From assembly GCF_041538065.1 (NCBI RefSeq), contig NZ_JBGORW010000001.1, forward strand, positions 269,044 to 333,043: 64,000 bases of DNA, given 5' to 3'. The stretch's first letter is position 1, and each line of letters starts with the position of its first letter. Positions 51,842 to 60,151 of this stretch are shown here, piece by piece. The notes below the pieces were generated by a model that searched no databases, was not told the DNA's origin, and saw only the letters and a program-made list of their open reading frames with translations. Origin of the DNA: Leptotrichia hongkongensis (GTDB lineage: Bacteria; Fusobacteriota; Fusobacteriia; Fusobacteriales; Leptotrichiaceae). The position numbers and the translations under genes were made by a program.

Positions 51842-52684
51842 TCAATTCAAAAATTTACCCTTCACAAATCCCCCAACCTTAACTAACGCCAATAAAATCG
51901 TAAGCAGTACAATAATCGAAGGGCCTGACGGAATATTTAGCGTGTAGGAAAAATATAGTCCTGATAGTATTCCGATGAATGAGAAAATTATGGATAGAAT
52001 TATGATTGTTGAGTATTTTCTTGCGAGTGAGGCTGCGATTGCTTGTGGGATTGTCAGGATTGAGATTATTAGGATAATTCCTATTGTTTTTATGTTTATT
52101 ATTATTACAGAGGATATTAGGATTATCATAAAGTAGTTTATGAAGGTTACTGGTACGCTGTGGATTTTGTAGAAGTTTTCATCAAAGCTGGTGTATACGA
52201 TGCTTTTGTAGAAGATGATGAAAAATGTGATTGTGATTATGTCCAGTATTAGCAGTAAAATTATGTTTAGGGTGTTGGATAAAAGAATGTTTCCGAATAA
52301 GTAAGTTGACATATCCGCCTGATAGCCGGGTGTCAAGAAGGCAAAAATAATTCCGATAGCCATTCCCATTGACATAACGATACCTATTCCCAAATCACCG
52401 TCAACGTGAAGAGTGTCTTTTAGAACCAAAATCAATATACCTGACAATATTGAGAAAATCAGTCCAAAAAATAATGGATCCTTTATTGGCAAGTTAAAGA
52501 AATAAATTAGGTAAATTCCTATTCCAATACCGCCGTAAGAGGCATGGCTGATACTTGATGAAATAAAGACCATTTTTTTATTTACAATATAAGTTCCTAT
52601 TATTCCACAACATATACTTGAAAGAAGCCCTACAATAAGGGCGTTTCTCATAAAAGCGTATTCAAAAATTTTTATAAATTCCAT
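51842..52684 (-). CDS. znuB: Zinc/manganese ABC transporter permease
   Basis: A 280-residue ABC-3 family permease with about eight or nine membrane segments. Conserved parts include NKKMVFISSSISHASYGGIG near residue 33, where the family has its coupling region, and IKTIGIILIISILTIPQAIA near 208. It follows the ATPase gene by 43 bp in the same operon. The His-rich binding protein upstream argues for zinc rather than manganese. ATG 52684 has only a modest binding site (ggggaa). Confidence 0.92.
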   Translation of the reverse strand: MEFIKIFEYAFMRNALIVGLLSSICCGIIGTYIVNKKMVFISSSISHASYGGIGIGIYLIYFFNLPIKDPLFFGLIFSILSGILILVLKDTLHVDGDLGIGIVMSMGMAIGIIFAFLTPGYQADMSTYLFGNILLSNTLNIILLLILDIITITFFIIFYKSIVYTSFDENFYKIHSVPVTFINYFMIILISSVIIINIKTIGIILIISILTIPQAIAASLARKYSTIIILSIIFSFIGILSGLYFSYTLNIPSGPSIIVLLTILLALVKVGGFVKGKFLN

Positions 52685-52727
52685 ATTTCCCCAATCTTTA
52701 ATAATTTATCTTTTAATTTTGTAAATT

Positions 52728-53426
52728 TTATTTGTGTGAATGTAAATAAGGATTGCTGCACACGTAATCTTCTTTTTTCTCATAAACTCGAATATTGCCT
52801 TCCACAACAAAAATTGAATCAATGTAGTCGTAAATTTTTTCCAGTTCGTGAGAAATTACAACTATTGTTGAATCTGACAATTCCTTTATTTTTTCAAAAA
52901 GTTTAAATTCAAATTCCTTATCCAGAAATGATTCCGGCTCATCAAGAAAAATAAGTTCTGGCGAAGAAATTAAGGCACGTGCAATTAATGCCCTTTGAAG
53001 TTGTCCTCCAGATACTTCGTTTATTAATTTATTTTTTAAATGAAAAATATCAAATTCCTTCAAGAGTATTTCAGCACGTTTTTTTTCTTCATTGTTAAAT
53101 CTTCTGAAAAGATTATTTTTATTAGTCAATCCTGATATTACCAAGTCAAAAATGTTAATGGGAAAGGAAGTGTCAAACTCCCTTATTTGTGGCAAATATC
53201 CAATTTTGTTTTCACTTGTAAAAAATTCAATACTGCCAGAATTTTTTCTCAAAAATCCAAGCATGGTTTTTACTAAAGTCGATTTTCCGCCACCATTTCT
53301 TCCCAGAATTGCAACATTTTTTCCTTTAAAAATATCTAAGTTTATATCATTCAAAATATAGTCATTGTTATATTTAAAGTTAAGATTTCGTACACTCACA
53401 AGTTTTTTATTCTGTCCGTTAGCCAT
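52728..53426 (-). CDS. znuC: Zinc ABC transporter ATP-binding protein
   Basis: A 232-residue ABC ATPase energising metal uptake. Walker A is GRNGGGKST near residue 43, the Q-loop lies in GYLPQIREFD, the signature reads VSGGQLQRALIARAL near 137, Walker B is LIFLDEPESFLD, and the switch His is in VVISHELEKI. Operon order here is znuA, znuC, znuB. ATG 53426 is chosen over the adjacent TTG 53429. Confidence 0.93.
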   Translation of the reverse strand: MANGQNKKLVSVRNLNFKYNNDYILNDINLDIFKGKNVAILGRNGGGKSTLVKTMLGFLRKNSGSIEFFTSENKIGYLPQIREFDTSFPINIFDLVISGLTNKNNLFRRFNNEEKKRAEILLKEFDIFHLKNKLINEVSGGQLQRALIARALISSPELIFLDEPESFLDKEFEFKLFEKIKELSDSTIVVISHELEKIYDYIDSIFVVEGNIRVYEKKEDYVCSNPYLHSHK

Positions 53427-53476
53427 CAAATTTTTATCCTTTCGTTTTCTTCTCGTTCTTTTTTGAATAAAAATTT

Positions 53477-54406
53477 TTAATTTAAATAATCTACAAACTG
53501 TTTTAGATTTTCAAAGACATTTTCCTTGTCAACATTAAATTCAGCGACTTTTGAGTTAGGAATTTCTTTTGAAATAGCTTCGGCACTTTGTTTTGGAAAT
53601 TGAGGCTGAACTAGGATTGTAGTTATGTTATGTTCTTTTGCTTCGTCAATGATTTCTTTAATTTGCTGTGCTGATGGCTCTTTTCCTTCCTGCTCGATTG
53701 AAATTTCTTCAATGGCATAGTTTTTTAGGAAATAGTTTAATGCAGGGTGATAAATCATAAATGATTTTTTAGTTTTTGAAGCCATTTTTTGTGAAAGTTC
53801 TGCTTTTACTTGATTAAGTTCTGTGATGAAAGCATTGTAATTTTTTTCAAAAGTTTCTTTTTTGTCTGGGTAAAGTTTTGACAATTCATTTTTTATATTT
53901 TCAGCAATTTTTGGCATCATATCAAGCGAGAACCATACATGTGGATCAATTCCGCCGTGTCCTTCATGCTCGTGATGATGTTCATGTTCTTCCTTTTTAC
54001 CGTGTTCATGTTCGTGGTCATGATCATGATCTCCTTTGATAAATAAATTTTTATCAACACCATCCAATACGTTAACAATTTTATTTTTATCACTTAGGCT
54101 GTTAGAAATTGTTTCTTCAAATCCTAACATATTGTAAGTGAAAAATACTTTTGAATTTTCCAGAATTTTCAAATCTGAAGGTTTTGGCTCAAATAGTTCG
54201 TGATTCATATTTGGTTGCACAATTGAAATAACTTCAAAATTATCTCCTGCAATTTTTTGAGTAAGCCATCTTAAAGGTGGCACACTTGTTACAATTTTTT
54301 CCTTTGCTCCTGTAGCAGTTCCTTGCTCTTTTTTAGTTTCTGATTTATTTCCACAAGAAAAAATAAACAGAGCTGATAATAAAAGTAATGGTAATAATTT
54401 TTTCAT
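53477..54406 (-). CDS. znuA: Zinc ABC transporter substrate-binding lipoprotein
   Basis: A 309-residue cluster A-I metal-binding protein with lipobox FIFSC (Cys at residue 18). A His/Asp/Glu-rich loop (about 125-155, with HDHDHEHEHGKKEEHEHHHE) is the hallmark of zinc-specific ZnuA/AdcA proteins. Conserved metal ligands are likely in NMNHELFEP, IDPHVWFSLD and MIYHPALNYF. It is the first gene of the operon, with aggagg before ATG 54406. Expression is probably under the Zur-like regulator encoded just upstream on the same strand. Confidence 0.94.
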   Translation of the reverse strand: MKKLLPLLLLSALFIFSCGNKSETKKEQGTATGAKEKIVTSVPPLRWLTQKIAGDNFEVISIVQPNMNHELFEPKPSDLKILENSKVFFTYNMLGFEETISNSLSDKNKIVNVLDGVDKNLFIKGDHDHDHEHEHGKKEEHEHHHEHEGHGGIDPHVWFSLDMMPKIAENIKNELSKLYPDKKETFEKNYNAFITELNQVKAELSQKMASKTKKSFMIYHPALNYFLKNYAIEEISIEQEGKEPSAQQIKEIIDEAKEHNITTILVQPQFPKQSAEAISKEIPNSKVAEFNVDKENVFENLKQFVDYLN

Positions 54407-54435
54407 TTTAATTCCTCCTATATATATTTTTTGTA

Positions 54436-54542
54436 ATAAAATAATGAATTTATTAAAAACTTTTCTAGAAAAAGATAAAAAATTAATATTTTTTAATAAT
54501 TAAAATATAATTTCATTTTTTAAACAGAGTCTAGTATAAATC
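54436..54542 (+). repeat. Partial repeat family A, copy A4 (left half)
   Basis: Matches the left half of family A: atgaatttattaaaaacttttct, then ttttttaataattaaaatata and ttttttaaacagagtctagt (given in pieces). The structured right half is missing. It lies between znuA and the Fur-family gene. Confidence 0.7.
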
Positions 54543-54548
54543 ATAAAT

Positions 54549-54905
54549 TTAATCACAATCATTGCATTTTCCTTTAAAAATCGAAAGATGTGACAATAGT
54601 GAAAAGCCTCGTTTTTTTAATTCGCTTTTTTCTTTTTCTGTTTCTTCATTTGAAAATTCAGGCATAGTTTCAATATGCTTGCAAGAATCACAAATAAAAA
54701 AATTGGCATTTTCTTCCTTAAAGTAGTATTTTTCATTTTCAAAGTCAAATGAAAAAATATAATTATTTTTCTCTAAAAATTCCAAAGCTCGATAAACTGT
54801 CGATAAGTCAAAATCTACTTTTGATTTTAAAAATTTGGCATTTATTGGAGTGTCTGAAGACTGTATAAGATTAAGTATTTGCTGCCTTTTCTTAGTTAAT
54901 TTCAT
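54549..54905 (-). CDS. zur: Fur family transcriptional regulator (Zur-like)
   Basis: A 118-residue metalloregulator. The N-terminal winged helix reads KKRQQILNLIQSSDTPINAK and DLSTVYRALEFLEKNNYI (recognition helix). The dimerisation domain contains the structural zinc pairs CDSC (residue ~80) and CNDC at the extreme C-terminus. Next to a zinc uptake operon on the same strand, a Zur role is more likely than Fur or PerR. ATG 54905 follows aggag with correct spacing; the ATG at 54947 has none. A palindromic operator and a consensus promoter lie directly upstream, consistent with autoregulation. Confidence 0.85.
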   Translation of the reverse strand: MKLTKKRQQILNLIQSSDTPINAKFLKSKVDFDLSTVYRALEFLEKNNYIFSFDFENEKYYFKEENANFFICDSCKHIETMPEFSNEETEKEKSELKKRGFSLLSHLSIFKGKCNDCD

Positions 54906-54921
54906 AATAACATCTCCTAAT

Positions 54922-55004
54922 AATAAAAAACGTTTTTTATTTTGCAAATTTGCAAATCATTCGCAAATATTTTTGATTATATATTAAAAAAACCTATTTG
55001 TCAA
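54922..55004 (-). promoter_or_regulatory. Promoter and Zur-like operator of the zur gene
   Basis: On the minus strand, ttgaca (55004-54999) and tataat (54981-54976) have 17-bp spacing. Between the -10 and the gene lies a 10-1-10 palindrome (54948-54968, plus-strand arms atttgcaaat and attcgcaaat, nine of ten positions paired), overlapping tttgcaaatttgcaaa (54941-54956). This is the size of Fur/Zur boxes. A 20-bp palindrome of A/T runs (54922-54941) follows. The -35 sits in the loop of a 10-bp hairpin (54989-55017). Confidence 0.75.
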
Positions 55005-55033
55005 ATGAATAGGTTTTCATATAAATATTAAAT

Positions 55034-55115
55034 TATAGTAAAAGTTATTTAAAAAGGAACTCAAAAGTTATGACTATTTGTTAATTTATATAATTTTTTG
55101 TAGTTTAATTTAGTG
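55034..55115 (-). repeat. Dispersed repeat family B, copy B4
   Basis: The most decayed copy. On the minus strand it keeps ttaaactacaaaaaattata, a tagtcataacttttgagttc block and ttttactata at its end. It lies between the zur promoter and the marR promoter. Confidence 0.6.
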
Positions 55116-55207
55116 CATTTTAGAATAAAATATTATTTTTCTATTAATATAAGTTTTTTTGGATAGTATAATTTGACTCAAAATATTTATATGCAAAAAT
55201 TTTTAAA

Positions 55208-55242
55208 TTGACAAAAATAATTCTTTATAGTATTATACTATA
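55208..55242 (+). promoter_or_regulatory. marR promoter with overlapping palindromic operator
   Basis: ttgaca (55208-55213) and tattat (55231-55236) are 17 bp apart. The perfect palindrome tatagta-tta-tactata (55226-55242) covers the -10 region, as expected for a self-repressing MarR regulator. Confidence 0.75.
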
Positions 55243-55288
55243 TAGAACTAAAAAGTCAAGAAAATTTTGTTTAGGTTAGGAGGTTATG

Positions 55289-55744
55289 ATGAATAAAAAA
55301 GTAAATTTGGGAATATATGTAAGTAAAATTAAGCAGATACATGATAGAATCTTAAATTACATTCTTTCAAAAAGAGAAATTACCATTTTTAATGGTGAAC
55401 GTGGGAAAATCTTGCATATACTCTGGAAAAAAGATAATGTAACATGTAAAGAATTATCAGAAAAAACAGGGCTTGCAATAAATACGCTTACACCAATGCT
55501 GGATAGAATTGAAAAGGCTGGTCTGATAGAAAGAGCGCCACATCCTGATGATAGACGGAAAGTGCTGATAAAACTTACTGAATATGCACAAGGCTTTAAA
55601 AAAGAATATGAGGAAATTTCTGAAACTATGATAAATTATGTTTATGAAGGATTTTCTCAAGAGGAAATTGAGATGTGTGAAGAGTTTTTTAAAAGAATTT
55701 CACAAAATTTGGAAAAAGTTGAAAAGGAAATATGTAAAAAATGA
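55289..55744 (+). CDS. MarR family transcriptional regulator
   Basis: A 151-residue winged-helix regulator. The DNA-binding part runs from about residue 45 to 105: VTCKELSEKTGLAINTLTPML, then RIEKAGLIERAPHPDDRRKV, with the DxR wing motif. No Cys is in the family's usual redox position near the N-terminus. ATG 55289 is better spaced from aggagg than ATG 55286. It heads an operon with the transporter ATPase (16 bp downstream), so it probably controls that transporter and itself through the palindrome over its promoter. Confidence 0.92.
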   Translation: MNKKVNLGIYVSKIKQIHDRILNYILSKREITIFNGERGKILHILWKKDNVTCKELSEKTGLAINTLTPMLDRIEKAGLIERAPHPDDRRKVLIKLTEYAQGFKKEYEEISETMINYVYEGFSQEEIEMCEEFFKRISQNLEKVEKEICKK

Positions 55745-55759
55745 TGGGAAGGATAGAAT

Positions 55760-56593
55760 ATGGATAAAATTATAGAATTTCAGAATGTAAATAAAGTGTA
55801 TCCAAATGGAAATGAAGCTGTAAAGGATATGAATTTTTCGATAAATGAAGGAGAATTTATTGTGTTTATCGGAACTTCGGGAAGCGGAAAAACTACAGCT
55901 TTGAAAATGATAAATAGGTTAGAGGATGCGACTTCTGGGAAAATAGAAATAAAAGGGAAAAATATTTTTGAATATAATATTCATAAAATGCGTTGGAATA
56001 TGGGTTATGTCTTACAGCAAGTTGCTTTGTTCCCTCATTTGACGGTAGAAGAAAATATAAGTATAGTACCTGAATTAAAAGGTTGGAAGAAAGAAGAGAT
56101 TAAGGCAAGGACAGAGGAACTTCTGGAAATGATTGGGCTGGAAAGTGAGAAATATTTAAAAAGAATGCCGTCTGAACTGTCTGGCGGGGAGGCACAGAGA
56201 ATTGGAATTGCAAGAGCATTAGCAGGAAATCCTGAAATTATACTTATGGATGAGCCTTTTAGTGCGTTAGATCCGATTACAAGGAAAAGTTTACAGAAAG
56301 ACATAAAGGAATTGCAGCAGAAAATTAATAAAACGATTGTTTTTGTAACGCACGATATTGAGGAAGCTTTTTATCTGGGAGATAGGATTTTTATAATTAA
56401 GGATGGGAAAATTCTTCAATCTGGAACGAAATCTGAATTAATTAATAATCCGAAAGATGAATTTGTAAGGGAATTTATTAGTTTGGAGCAAAATAAAAAT
56501 GCTGAAAATGAAATTGATAAAAAAATTATTGAGAAATTAAAGGAAAATGGGGAATATGAGAAAATGATTTTAGAAATAAAAAAATATAAATAA
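55760..56593 (+). CDS. Betaine/choline/ergothioneine-type ABC transporter ATPase
   Basis: A 277-residue ABC ATPase of the OpuCA/EgtUA (quaternary amine) group. Walker A is GTSGSGKTTA near residue 37, the Q-loop lies in MGYVLQQVALFPHLTV, the signature reads LSGGEAQRIGIARAL near 138, Walker B is IILMDEPFSALD and the switch His is in VFVTHDIEEAF. It has no C-terminal CBS pair, so it is the short form. Its permease-binding protein partner is encoded 0.9 kb downstream, beyond an inserted oxidoreductase gene. Confidence 0.9.
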   Translation: MDKIIEFQNVNKVYPNGNEAVKDMNFSINEGEFIVFIGTSGSGKTTALKMINRLEDATSGKIEIKGKNIFEYNIHKMRWNMGYVLQQVALFPHLTVEENISIVPELKGWKKEEIKARTEELLEMIGLESEKYLKRMPSELSGGEAQRIGIARALAGNPEIILMDEPFSALDPITRKSLQKDIKELQQKINKTIVFVTHDIEEAFYLGDRIFIIKDGKILQSGTKSELINNPKDEFVREFISLEQNKNAENEIDKKIIEKLKENGEYEKMILEIKKYK

Positions 56594-56597
56594 AAAT

Positions 56598-56649
56598 GAA
56601 AAAAATTTTTAAAAGATTATTATTTTAATAGTTTTCAGAAATATCCTAA
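56598..56649 (+). repeat. Left inverted repeat flanking the oxidoreductase gene
   Basis: The block ttattattttaatagttttc and its surroundings recur in inverted orientation at 57284-57333 with about 85% identity. The two copies bracket the oxidoreductase gene. Elsewhere in the window I did not see this block. Confidence 0.65.
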
Positions 56650-56733
56650 TAAAGAAATAATTTTAATAATTTTTGAAAATGGATTATTAAGAAAACTAAG
56701 AAAAACAATTTGAAAGAAAGAAGGAAAATAAAA

Positions 56734-57258
56734 ATGAAAAAAACATTAGTGGTTTTGGCACATCCTGATATGGAAAATTCAAGAGCAAATAAAGCCTTTA
56801 AAGAAGAAGCAGAAAAATTATCAAATGTAGAGTTGTATAATATTTATGAAAAATACCCTGATGGAAAGATTGACGTTGAAAAAGAACTGAAATTATTGTC
56901 TGAAACAGGTACTTTAATATTGCAGTTTCCTTTATTTTGCTTTAATTGTCCGTCTTTGCTTAAAGAATGGATAGATACTGTATTTGTGTCATCTCTTTAT
57001 AGCGAAAATAAAGTTCTTAAAGGGAAAAAAATAGGAGTTGCAGTTACAACTGGAGGAATTGCATCAAGATATGATGGAACAAATGGATTGACAATAAAAG
57101 AAGTGCTAAAACCGTTTTTGTTAAGTATAGATTATGTTGAAGGTATTGAATTGCCAATTTATTCACTATTTGGAGTAAAGCCTGATTTAAGCGATGAAAA
57201 GATTGTTGAAAGTGCAAAAAAATATGCAGAATATATAAAAAATAATTCACAAGATTAG
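56734..57258 (+). CDS. NAD(P)H oxidoreductase, flavodoxin-like fold (KefF/MdaB type)
   Basis: A 174-residue FMN/FAD-dependent quinone-reductase-like protein. The N-terminus KKTLVVLAHPDMENSRANKA is the flavin phosphate loop; LILQFPLFCFNCPSLLKEWI and AVTTGGIASRYDG are the other conserved blocks of the NQO1/KefF family. ATG 56734 is chosen over TTG 56710 because aagga lies between them. It sits inside the ABC transporter operon and is flanked by an inverted repeat, suggesting later insertion. A role in thiol, quinone or electrophile stress alongside an ergothioneine-like importer is plausible but unproven. Confidence 0.87.
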   Translation: MKKTLVVLAHPDMENSRANKAFKEEAEKLSNVELYNIYEKYPDGKIDVEKELKLLSETGTLILQFPLFCFNCPSLLKEWIDTVFVSSLYSENKVLKGKKIGVAVTTGGIASRYDGTNGLTIKEVLKPFLLSIDYVEGIELPIYSLFGVKPDLSDEKIVESAKKYAEYIKNNSQD

Positions 57259-57283
57259 ATTAAATTCAAAATAAACAGTTATG

Positions 57284-57333
57284 ATTAGGTATATTGAAAA
57301 CTATTAAAATAATAATTTTTTAAAAAGTTTTTT
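57284..57333 (-). repeat. Right inverted repeat flanking the oxidoreductase gene
   Basis: Reverse complement of the block at 56598-56649 (contains gaaaactattaaaataataa). Both arms could pair in the transcript and loop out the whole gene. Confidence 0.65.
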
Positions 57334-57461
57334 AAGTCAAAAATAACAGTATTAGTTTTATAACAATTCATAAACCAAATACAACATAGATTTTGAATTT
57401 TTTAGATACTTCCTGATTTAACTTTAAATGAGTAAATTTTATAAATAAAAGGAGAAAAATA

Positions 57462-58982
57462 ATGAATAATAACTTTTTTCAAGTATTTTATGAGCGTAAA
57501 GAGGAGTTTTTCAAGGCTGTTATTGAGCATATCCAGATTTCATTTTATGCACTTGTAATTGCCTTGATTATCGCAATTCCTCTTGGAATTTATTTGACAT
57601 ATAAGAAGAGAATAGCAGAAATAATTATCGGACTTACAGCAATAATGCAAACTGTACCTTCACTAGCATTACTTGGATTATTGATTCCAATTATGGGAAT
57701 TGGTAGAAAACCTGCAATTACAGCACTTGTAATTTATGCCTTGCTTCCACTTTTACGAAATACATATACGGGAATAAATGGAGTTGATCCAGTATATATG
57801 GTGGCTTCAAGGGCTATGGGAATGAATAAGATGCAACAGCTTTTTAAAGTTCAGCTGCCACTTGCAATGCCTGTAATTATGGCAGGAATCCGTACAGCAA
57901 CAGTGCTTATCATTGGAACGGCGACACTTGCTTCGCTAATTGGTGCAGGAGGGCTTGGAAAACTGATTTTACTCGGGCTTGATAGAAACAATATGAACTT
58001 AATTTTGCTTGGAGCAATTCCGTCAGCATTGTTAGCAGTTTTATTTGATTTTGTGCTTAAAAAACTGGAAAATAAAAACTGGAAAGTAATTGTAATTTCA
58101 TTTATAAGTCTGTTTATAATATTTTTTGCTGGAAATTTAGTTATGAATAAACAAAGCAAAAAAGATAAAATTGTAATTTCAGGGAAATTGGGAACAGAGC
58201 CGGAAATATTGATAAATATGTATAAACTTTTGATTGAGGATGAAATGAATGTGGATGTGGAACTAAAAGCAGGATTTGGAAATACATCGTTTAACTTTAA
58301 TGCCTTGAAATCAGGAAATGTCGATATTTATCCTGAATTTACAGGAACTGTAGTATTTACATTCCTTAGCGAAAAACCAGTAAGTAATATAAAAGAGCAA
58401 GTTTATGAGCAGGCTAGAAATGGAATCTTGAAAAAATATGATATGGTACTATTAAAGCCGATGGCATACAATAACACTTATGCAGTTGGAGTGACACAAA
58501 AATTTGCAAGTGAAAATAACATTACAAAAATATCAGACTTGGCACGAGTAAAAGATAAAGCAAAAGTTGGTTTCACAAGAGAATTCGTTGACAGGGAAGA
58601 CGGATACAAAGGAATGAAAAAATTATATAACTTTGAATTTTCAAGTGTGAAGGAATTTGAGCCAAAACTACGTTATGTAGCAGTACAAAGTGGAGATATA
58701 AACGTGATAGATGCTTATTCTACAGATAGTGAGCTGGAGCAGTATAAAATTACAGTTCTGGAAGACGATAAGAATTTATTCCCGCCTTATCAGGGAGCTC
58801 CTTTAATGAAAAGAGAAACTTTGAAAAAATATCCGAAATTAGAGCAAATCTTAAATAAATTACATAATAAAGTCACAGATGACGAAATGCGTAAAATGAA
58901 CTTTGAAGTAGGAGTCAATGGAAAAAAAGCTTATGATGTGGCAAAGGAATATTTGATAAAAAATAGATTAATTAAAAAATAA
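57462..58982 (+). CDS. ABC permease fused to substrate-binding domain (OpuCB-CC/EgtU-like)
   Basis: A 506-residue fusion. Residues 1-210 form a six-helix permease with the BPD_transp_1 coupling region (GINGVDPVYMVASRAMGM). A transmembrane anchor lies near 203-225. Residues about 230-506 form an extracytoplasmic OpuAC-type binding domain (GKLGTEPEILINMYKLLIED, YPEFTGTVVF, VIDAYSTDSELEQYKITVL). Such fusions import glycine betaine, choline, carnitine, bile acids or ergothioneine. The exact ligand depends on pocket residues I cannot model here; EgtU-type ergothioneine uptake is a real option. ATG 57462 follows aaggag. Confidence 0.9.
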   Translation: MNNNFFQVFYERKEEFFKAVIEHIQISFYALVIALIIAIPLGIYLTYKKRIAEIIIGLTAIMQTVPSLALLGLLIPIMGIGRKPAITALVIYALLPLLRNTYTGINGVDPVYMVASRAMGMNKMQQLFKVQLPLAMPVIMAGIRTATVLIIGTATLASLIGAGGLGKLILLGLDRNNMNLILLGAIPSALLAVLFDFVLKKLENKNWKVIVISFISLFIIFFAGNLVMNKQSKKDKIVISGKLGTEPEILINMYKLLIEDEMNVDVELKAGFGNTSFNFNALKSGNVDIYPEFTGTVVFTFLSEKPVSNIKEQVYEQARNGILKKYDMVLLKPMAYNNTYAVGVTQKFASENNITKISDLARVKDKAKVGFTREFVDREDGYKGMKKLYNFEFSSVKEFEPKLRYVAVQSGDINVIDAYSTDSELEQYKITVLEDDKNLFPPYQGAPLMKRETLKKYPKLEQILNKLHNKVTDDEMRKMNFEVGVNGKKAYDVAKEYLIKNRLIKK

Positions 58983-59005
58983 ATACAGTTTTTTCTATTT
59001 TATTT

Positions 59006-59250
59006 TCATAGGATTGCTCATTGCCGCAAATCCTATAACCTATGGCTAGTCTACGACATTTTTCTGCACTGACAAAAAACTCGCTATGCTCAAACAGTTT
59101 TGTCACTACATAAAAATGCTCCGACGGATTAATTTAGACTAGATTCTGTTTAAAAAATGAAAATTACATCTTGAATTATTTGAAAATATTAGATTTATAT
59201 CTTCTATTAGAAAAGTTTGTAATAAATTTGTTATTTAAATAGATTGAGTA
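59006..59250 (-). repeat. Dispersed repeat family A, copy A3
   Basis: On the minus strand it matches A1 almost end to end: AT-rich left half, long hairpin with arms catttttatg and cagaaaaatg around gtttgagcatagcgag, then gactagccatagg and the ggatttgcggcaatgagcaa hairpin, without the extra ~65 bp of A1. The rest of the 58983-59422 gap holds only the terminator at 59272. Confidence 0.85.
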
Positions 59251-59271
59251 TTAAATATTTAGAAATACTAA

Positions 59272-59324
59272 AATGGCAGTCCTGAATTATAATTTCTTAT
59301 AACTTGCAGGATTGCCATTTTTTT
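59272..59324 (+). terminator. Intrinsic terminator for the transporter operon
   Basis: aatggcagtcctg (59272-59284) pairs with caggattgccatt (59307-59319) with one mismatch and is followed by T7. The loop is 22 bases. Confidence 0.75.
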
Positions 59325-59422
59325 CTTAAATAGTGAATATGGAGAGAGTATTATAAAATTCACTATTTAAGATATGAATTATTAAAAATATATTTGTTAG
59401 CATTATTATTAGTATGACTATT

Positions 59423-59923
59423 TTATTGGTCTAAAGGCATATCATTAGGTTTAGGTCCTTTAGGTTTGTGATTTAACATTTCTATTAGTTTATTTGCCTC
59501 GTCTTTTGAGACTTTTCCGCTATTTAAAGATTTTGTAAGAGACTGAATTTCTGTGTCAGTTAATCTTTTTGGTGCGTCTTTTGGCTTGCATTTATCATTT
59601 GGTTTACCGTGCGGACCTTTTCTTTCCAGCATTTTTGCAATTTCTGCCCCTTCATCTTTTGTAATTTTTCCATTATTTAATTTGGTTTTTAATTCTTCGA
59701 TTCTAGCTGTATCAGGTTTTTTTATAATATTTCCATTTTCATCCACAAGATTTCCATTACTGTCTTTTTGCAGTCTGTGTGGCGGTTTGCATTCATCATT
59801 AGCCATGCTATTGGCAGTAGTAGTTCTGCTAGAATTATTTGTCGCAACAGTTGTTCCTGCAAATACTGATAATGAAGTTAATAAAGCGATTCCTAAAATT
59901 TTTTTCTTACCTATTTTTTTCAT
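59423..59923 (-). CDS. Secreted protein with two helical repeats
   Basis: A 166-residue exported protein with a classical signal peptide (KKILGIALLTSLSVFAGTTV, cleavage near residue 27). The mature part has two related modules of about 35 residues: RIEELKTKLNNGKITKDEGA (about 78-97) and EIQSLTKSLNSGKVSKDEAN (about 128-147). Each is followed by a His/Gly/Pro/Lys linker (KGPHGKP and KPKGPKP). Four or so Cys/Pro-rich stretches (ECKPPHR, KCKPKD) separate them. The modules recall EF-hand-like or short helical hairpin repeats, but calcium ligands are not clear. Function unknown. aggag precedes ATG 59923. Confidence 0.72.
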   Translation of the reverse strand: MKKIGKKKILGIALLTSLSVFAGTTVATNNSSRTTTANSMANDECKPPHRLQKDSNGNLVDENGNIIKKPDTARIEELKTKLNNGKITKDEGAEIAKMLERKGPHGKPNDKCKPKDAPKRLTDTEIQSLTKSLNSGKVSKDEANKLIEMLNHKPKGPKPNDMPLDQ

Positions 59924-60151
59924 AGTAGTTCCTCCGTTTATTTATTTTATATTTTTTGCATCGTTCCTTATCGACAAGGATATAATATCAATAAATTTTG
60001 ACAAAATTATGTAAAATTTGTGTCTTTTTTGTGAAGTTTTAAAATTTTTTTGAAAAAATATTCTACTTTGGTAATTTTAAGTTAATATAATTGAATTAAA
60101 AAGATTTTTTTAGTATAATTAAGAAGATTAAGTTTATGAAAGAGGAAAATT

